DNA from: Armatimonadota bacterium
GTDB taxonomy: Bacteria; Sysuimicrobiota; Sysuimicrobiia; Sysuimicrobiales; JACQTN01
Assembly (NCBI GenBank): GCA_016210785.1
Contig: JACQTN010000285.1
Location: 1-8,836 of the forward strand
DNA length: 8,836 nucleotides
Reading direction: 5' to 3'
The notes beneath the pieces were generated by a model, which was not told where the DNA came from, made no database searches, and worked only from the letters and a program-made list of their open reading frames with translations. Within the stretch, counting starts at the first letter, position 1. Each line of letters starts with the position of its first letter. The translations under genes were made by a program, and so were the position numbers. Positions 5,014 to 8,836 of this stretch are shown one piece after another.

Positions 5014-6186
5014 GTGAACGTGAATACGGCCGCGGAAGAAGGCATCGGCAAGGCGGAGGTCTGGCAGCGCATCGAATGCGTCAGGGCGGGCGCGAAGGCG
5101 CGGGGGTTTCCAGGGCTGGTGGTCATCGCGCGCTCCTTCTACGACCGGCCGGGGAACATCGCCTACCTGACCAACCACTTTCCCCCGTTTCCCACCACCC
5201 AGTTCTGGGGACCATGGCAGGGTATCGGGCACGCCGTCCTGATCCTGCCGCTGGACGGCGATCCCATCCTGTACGCCGACGTCACGGTGCGGCGTGACCT
5301 GGTCGCCATCGACGACTGCCGCATCACCCGGAACATGACCGGGGCCGTGATCGACGGCCTGAAGGAGAAGGGGTTGAGCGCCGGCCGCGTGGGGCTGGTG
5401 GGTGATGACATCATGCCCGTCACCATGTACCGGGAGGTGACGGCCACGCTTCCCGCGCTCACCCTCGCCCCGGCGGACGACCTGGTGACCGGGATGCGCA
5501 TGATCAAGAGCCCGGCAGAGCAGCGCCTCATGCGGAAGGCCTGCGCCATCTGCGACATCGGTTACGGGGCCGCCGTGCCCGCGGTGCGGGACGGGGCGCG
5601 CGAGACCGACGTCTGCGCCGCGGGCGTCGGCGCGTCCCTGGCCGCGGGCGCGGACTACGTGCGCTACCTGCGCACCCACTCAGGACCCTACAGCGCCTGG
5701 AGCATCCGGTGGCCGCAGGCGATGGACCGGGTGATGCGCACCGGCGAGATGGTCTGCCTGGATCTGATCGGCGCCTACTGGGGCCAGATGTTCGACGTGC
5801 TGCGGACGACCGTGGTCGGCCGGAAGGCCACCGACGCGCAGAAGCGGCAGCTGGAGGCGGCGCTGGCGGCAACGCGCGCCGCGGTGGCGGCATCGCGGCC
5901 GGGCGTGGTGGCGGAGGACCTGGTGCGGGTGGCCAACAAGGTCATCGAGGACGCGGGATTCGGCAAGTATGCCCGCCCGTTTGCCGGCCACGGGATCGGC
6001 CTGGAGATGGACGGCCCGGTGATCGCCATGGGGGACAAGACCGTGCTGCGGCCGGGCATGGCCCTGTGCCTGGAGCCCGGGATCAACATCCCGGACGTGG
6101 GTGGGGCGTCGATCGAAGAACAGATCCTGGTGACGGACGGAGACCCGGAGGTGCTCAGCAAGTTCGAGACCCGGCTGTGGGAGTAA
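5014..6186 (+). CDS. M24-family metallopeptidase, Xaa-Pro peptidase/creatinase-like
   Basis: The 390-residue cytoplasmic enzyme has the two-domain layout of Xaa-Pro aminopeptidases and creatinase-like hydrolases. The N-terminal creatinase-like domain spans roughly 15-155 (NIAYLTNHFPPFP, 48-60; VGLVGDDIMP, 126-135), and the pita-bread catalytic domain runs from about 165 to the end. All five expected metal ligands can be placed: D250 (CLDLIGAYWG), D261 (MFDVLRTT), H326 (GHGIGL), E354 (CLEPGI) and E368 (ASIEEQILVT). The usual HE.P element after GHGIGL is replaced by EMDGP (331-335), one residue shorter, so the substrate pocket probably differs from classic prolidases. GTG 5014 is the likely start; the open frame upstream lies within the preceding gene. 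Likely roles are hydrolysis of an Xaa-Pro peptide or of a small amide or cyclic amidine, as in ectoine or creatine breakdown. Context suggests it processes the imported compound. Confidence 0.9.
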   Translation: MNVNTAAEEGIGKAEVWQRIECVRAGAKARGFPGLVVIARSFYDRPGNIAYLTNHFPPFPTTQFWGPWQGIGHAVLILPLDGDPILYADVTVRRDLVAIDDCRITRNMTGAVIDGLKEKGLSAGRVGLVGDDIMPVTMYREVTATLPALTLAPADDLVTGMRMIKSPAEQRLMRKACAICDIGYGAAVPAVRDGARETDVCAAGVGASLAAGADYVRYLRTHSGPYSAWSIRWPQAMDRVMRTGEMVCLDLIGAYWGQMFDVLRTTVVGRKATDAQKRQLEAALAATRAAVAASRPGVVAEDLVRVANKVIEDAGFGKYARPFAGHGIGLEMDGPVIAMGDKTVLRPGMALCLEPGINIPDVGGASIEEQILVTDGDPEVLSKFETRLWE

Positions 6187-6190
6187 GTAC

Positions 6191-6200
6191 AAGGGAGGTG
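6191..6200 (+). promoter_or_regulatory. Orphan Shine-Dalgarno-like sequence
   Basis: AAGGGAGGTG follows the peptidase stop by 4 nt, where the ribosome-binding site of a next operon gene would be expected. No plus-strand gene starts after it: the only nearby GTG (6198-6200) is followed at once by TGA, and the sequence then enters the 3' end of the minus-strand gene. It could be chance or the remnant of a lost or displaced gene. Confidence 0.35.
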
Positions 6201-6206
6201 TGAATC

Positions 6207-7217
6207 CTACGCCGCGAGCGCCCGCCGCTTCACGCGCGGCAGCACCTCGTCCACGAACTTCTTGATCTGCCCGCGCTGGTCCCACGAGCACATCCGGACC
6301 ACGATCGCCCCGCAGCCCGTGTCGACGTAGCGCTGCATCGTCTCGGCGCACTGGTCCGCCGTCCCCCACTCGCACCACACCCGCACCATCTCCGAGGGCA
6401 GCTCTCTGCGGTAGTAGTCGGCCAGGAACCGGCACGTTTCGTCGTAGGCGGCGTCGCGGTTGGGGTTCACGGTGAGGTTGTAGATGAGAATCGTGGCCCG
6501 CGGATCGAGCGCACGCCCTTCCTCCCGCGCCATCGCCTGCACCCGCGCCCACCGCTTCACGAACTCCTCCGGCGGCAGGACGGTGGTCATCCACCCGTCG
6601 GCGTGCCTGGCCACGCGCCGCAGCGCGCGCTCCAGGCCTTGCTCACCGATGCGGCGGACCTGGGGGTTGCTGGCGATCCAGATGGGGTACGGCTGCTGGA
6701 CGGGCTTCACGTCGAGGGTGACCCGGTCCAGGTTGTAGAAGCGGCCGCGGTAGGAAGTCTCCTCGCCCGTCCACAGCCGGCGCAGGATCTTGATATGCTC
6801 GATCAGCCGGGCGGGACGGTCCTCGGTCCGCACGCCCATCGCGTCCAGCTCGCGCGCCGCGTGCTCGATCTGGTCGGCGGGGTAGCCCATGCAGGCGGCC
6901 AGGATGCTGCGGCCGCCCGAGATGATGTCGAGACTGGCCCACTGCAGCCCGAACAGCAGCGGGTGGCGCTGGACGAAGGTGGCCATGCAGGCCACTCCCA
7001 GCTTCACCCGCCGCGTCTTCACGGCCAGGGCGCTCAGCAGCGCGACGGACTCCAGGCGCGGTTTGGAGACGATGCTGTCGCCGACCCAGAGGCTGTCCAG
7101 GATCTCGGAGCGGTCCGCCACCTCTGCCAGGGCCAGGTACTCTTGCATAGGCAGCGTGCCGAGCGGAATGCCGCGGTTGGGAATGAAAAGGCCGAACTCC
7201 GTGCGTGGCGTGACCAT
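6207..7217 (-). CDS. LLM-class (luciferase-like) flavin-dependent oxidoreductase
   Basis: The 336-residue product belongs to the bacterial luciferase-like superfamily, TIM-barrel enzymes that use FMNH2 or coenzyme F420 for monooxygenation or hydride transfer. ATG 7217 (minus strand) is preceded by GAGGTGG (7228-7222). Family features include the N-terminal strand EFGLFIPN (7-14), DSLWVGDSIV (41-50), VKLGVACMATFVQRHP (71-86), ASLDIISGGRSIL (94-106) with the usual glycine-rich turn, RGRFYNLD (157-164), PIWIASNP (178-185), RVARHADGWM (201-210) and GTADQCAETMQRYVDTGC (285-302). Length and motif order are normal. The sequence does not tell FMN from F420 use. It is the only minus-strand gene, convergent with the peptidase (20 bp between stop codons) and divergent from the second binding-protein gene, so it must be transcribed separately. 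Its substrate may be linked to the surrounding pathway, but only position suggests this. Confidence 0.92.
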   Translation of the reverse strand: MVTPRTEFGLFIPNRGIPLGTLPMQEYLALAEVADRSEILDSLWVGDSIVSKPRLESVALLSALAVKTRRVKLGVACMATFVQRHPLLFGLQWASLDIISGGRSILAACMGYPADQIEHAARELDAMGVRTEDRPARLIEHIKILRRLWTGEETSYRGRFYNLDRVTLDVKPVQQPYPIWIASNPQVRRIGEQGLERALRRVARHADGWMTTVLPPEEFVKRWARVQAMAREEGRALDPRATILIYNLTVNPNRDAAYDETCRFLADYYRRELPSEMVRVWCEWGTADQCAETMQRYVDTGCGAIVVRMCSWDQRGQIKKFVDEVLPRVKRRALAA

Positions 7218-7377
7218 CGGGCCACCTCAGAGGCAGGGATGCCGTTTCGACACCCGGAAGCGGAAGATGACCGACTAGTTCGAGGAGACCAGGAGCTTCC
7301 CCTGCGGGCCCAGAAGCATGACCATCGCGGTTTCGCGCACGGGCCTCTCAGACGCGGACTACCTGAGGAGGGGTGGT
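7218..7377. promoter_or_regulatory. Divergent intergenic region between LLM gene and second binding protein
   Basis: This 160-bp gap separates two divergently transcribed genes and must serve at least the minus-strand gene as promoter region. No convincing -35/-10 pair was found by eye in this GC-rich stretch. Both ribosome-binding sites lie at its edges (GAGGTGG, 7228-7222 minus; GAGGAGGGG, 7365-7373 plus). A weak inverted repeat GCTTC/GAAGC with a 13-nt loop lies near 7294-7316. A short minus-strand frame (7289-7338) was seen but not supported as a gene. Confidence 0.4.
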
Positions 7378-8836
7378 ATGGCGGCAAAGCGGGTGTGCCT
7401 CTGCCTGTGCGTCGTCCTCGGTATTCTCCTCTTTCCATTGTCCACGACGGGTGCCCCGGCCAGGGGGAATCTCGTCATCGACACCGGGTCGACACCCATC
7501 ATCAACCTGGACCCCGTGCGCTTCCGCTCGAATACCGAGAAGAACGTGTTGTCCCTGGCGTATGAGAGCCTCACCCGCTACGACAACTCGATGCGCATCG
7601 CCCCGGGACTGGCCGAGTCGTGGAGAGTAGAGGCCGACCGCGTCACGTGGACCCTTTCCTTGCGCCGGGGCGTGCGGTTTCAGGATGGAACACCATTCAA
7701 TGCCCAGGCGGCGAAGTTCAACCTGGACCGGGTGATCGAGCCTCGATCGCTGAGCCTGCAACGGCCGACCTTCGGCCAGTCCATCGAATCAGTGGCGGCG
7801 CTCGACGCCTTCACGCTGCAGATTCGCACGCGGGGGGTCCTGGCCGCACTGCCGCAACTGCTGGCAGGGTGGGGCGGAGAGATGGCCTGTCCCGAGCGAG
7901 TGCGGAGTCAGGGCGAGGAGTTCAACCGCCGGCCCTGTGGCACGGGTCCGTACCAGATGGAAGAGTTTGCTCCCAGGGACCGGATTGTCTTCGCCCGGTT
8001 CGCCGGCTACTGGGGCGAGGCCGGACGGACCCCGCGGATCGTGGTGCGGACCATTCCAGAGGAGACGACGCGCATCGCGGCCCTGGTGAGCGGACAGACG
8101 CATGTCATGCTGGGGGTGCCGCCCCGGCAGGTGAGCTTCTTGCGTCGCGATCCCAGGTTCCGGCTCACCGACAACCGGTCGGTGGCCATGGAGTACATCG
8201 CCTTCAACCTGGCCGCGAAGCCGTTCGACGACCGGAGGGTGCGCGTGGCCGTCGCCCACGCCATCAACGTGGACGACATCGTGCGGCGGGTCTACGACGG
8301 CAACGTGGTTCCCTTTGCCGGGGGCGTGCAGCCGTCCCTGCAGGGATACGATCCCACGGTGCGCCCGTATCCCCACGACGTGGCGAAGGCGAGACAGCTG
8401 CTGCGGGAGGCCGGCCAGGAGAACCTCAAGGTCTCTTTCGCCTACACCGACAATCCGGTGCTGGTCAGGCTGGCCGAGGTGCTCCAGGCGCAGACGCGAG
8501 AGGCCGGCATCGACCTGACGCCGCAGCGCTGGGAGTTCGCGGCCTACCTTCCCATGCTGGTTCGGGGCGGGTATCAGATGGCCATGTGGGGGTTCGGGAA
8601 CTCCTCGGGAGACCCGTATTTCACGCTGCACCTCCTGCTGCGGTCCACCTCGCCTCCCTTCACCAACATCGCCCGGTACAAGAATCCCGCGGTCGACGAA
8701 ACGCTGGACGGCATCCGGGGTGAGCTCGATCCTGCCCGGCGCGCCCGTCTTATCTCTCGGGTGACGCGGATCAACGCCGCGGACGCGTCCCACATCCTGT
8801 TCCTCTCACCGAGGAACAACATCGCCCACGCCGCCG
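7378..8836 (+). CDS. ABC transporter substrate-binding protein, family 5, second paralogue (3' truncated by window)
   Basis: The frame opens at ATG 7378, with GAGGAGGGG (7365-7373) just upstream, and stays open through the last base (486 codons), so the gene continues beyond the window. The product starts with a Sec signal peptide (basic MAAKRV, then a Cys- and Leu-rich hydrophobic run up to about residue 25). It then tracks the protein at 3435 almost without gaps: NLDPVRFRS, PGLAESWRVEADRVTWT, FQDGTP, LAALPQLLAGWGGE, ACPE, CGTGPY, AKPFDDRRVR, YDPTVRPYPHD, NPAVDETLD. I counted about 95 identities over the first 145 or so aligned residues (about 65%). C171 and C187 match the cysteine pair of the first copy. 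By comparison, only about 25 residues should be missing. An in-frame ATG at 7318 would add 20 residues but has a poorer ribosome-binding site. The protein probably feeds the same or a sibling transporter, with a possibly different ligand. Confidence 0.93.
   Translation, partial: MAAKRVCLCLCVVLGILLFPLSTTGAPARGNLVIDTGSTPIINLDPVRFRSNTEKNVLSLAYESLTRYDNSMRIAPGLAESWRVEADRVTWTLSLRRGVRFQDGTPFNAQAAKFNLDRVIEPRSLSLQRPTFGQSIESVAALDAFTLQIRTRGVLAALPQLLAGWGGEMACPERVRSQGEEFNRRPCGTGPYQMEEFAPRDRIVFARFAGYWGEAGRTPRIVVRTIPEETTRIAALVSGQTHVMLGVPPRQVSFLRRDPRFRLTDNRSVAMEYIAFNLAAKPFDDRRVRVAVAHAINVDDIVRRVYDGNVVPFAGGVQPSLQGYDPTVRPYPHDVAKARQLLREAGQENLKVSFAYTDNPVLVRLAEVLQAQTREAGIDLTPQRWEFAAYLPMLVRGGYQMAMWGFGNSSGDPYFTLHLLLRSTSPPFTNIARYKNPAVDETLDGIRGELDPARRARLISRVTRINAADASHILFLSPRNNIAHAA

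Noticed and set aside
3261..5126. Long minus-strand open frame opposite the first binding protein
   Set aside because: Low-complexity Arg/His/Gly/Pro composition, spans several plus-strand genes and their gaps, and has no recognisable domain. The opposite-strand frames at 6603-7565, 7620-8723 and 7789-8793 were rejected for the same reason.
7289..7338. Short minus-strand frame (MVMLLGPQGKLLVSSN ending) in the divergent gap
   Set aside because: About 27 codons between stops, no good ribosome-binding site and no family match. It could be a gene remnant but nothing supports it.

Overview
The window is GC-rich bacterial DNA with clear Shine-Dalgarno sites and tightly packed genes. It carries part of a transport and catabolism locus. 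The combination (dipeptide-type ABC transporter parts, UbiD/UbiX decarboxylase system, M24 peptidase, luciferase-like oxidoreductase) is common in GC-rich soil, subsurface or hot-spring lineages such as Armatimonadota-like CSP1-3/Sysuimicrobiota, NC10, Rokubacteria or Chloroflexota. No marker gene is present, so this placement is only a guess.

Layout. Positions 1-268 are the 3' end of a DppC/OppC-type permease. A same-strand series follows: UbiD-family decarboxylase (324-1901), a 334-bp non-coding stretch filled with repeats (1902-2235), UbiX-type flavin prenyltransferase (2236-2817), an unrecognised 156-residue protein with a CxxC pair (2951-3421), a family 5 substrate-binding protein (3435-4964), and an M24/creatinase-like metallopeptidase (5014-6186). 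A luciferase-like (LLM) oxidoreductase lies on the minus strand (7217-6207), convergent with the peptidase. A second substrate-binding protein, paralogous to the first, starts at 7378 on the plus strand and runs off the window. It is open to the last base.

How the genes may work together (inference). The binding proteins and permease would import a small peptide-like, amide or carboxylate compound. The M24 enzyme would hydrolyse a C-N bond, UbiX would supply prenylated FMN, UbiD would decarboxylate (or carboxylate) an unsaturated or aromatic acid, and the LLM enzyme would carry out an oxidation. The substrate cannot be read from the sequence.

The most unusual non-coding feature is the ubiD-ubiX gap. 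It holds four copies of a 47-bp unit, three directly in tandem. It also holds two copies of a 23-bp hairpin-containing repeat, one of which contains the ubiD stop codon. The best protein candidates for something undescribed are the CxxC protein beside ubiX and the UbiD/UbiX plus peptidase plus duplicated-binding-protein module as a whole. No RNA gene, insertion sequence, CRISPR array or convincing intrinsic terminator was seen.
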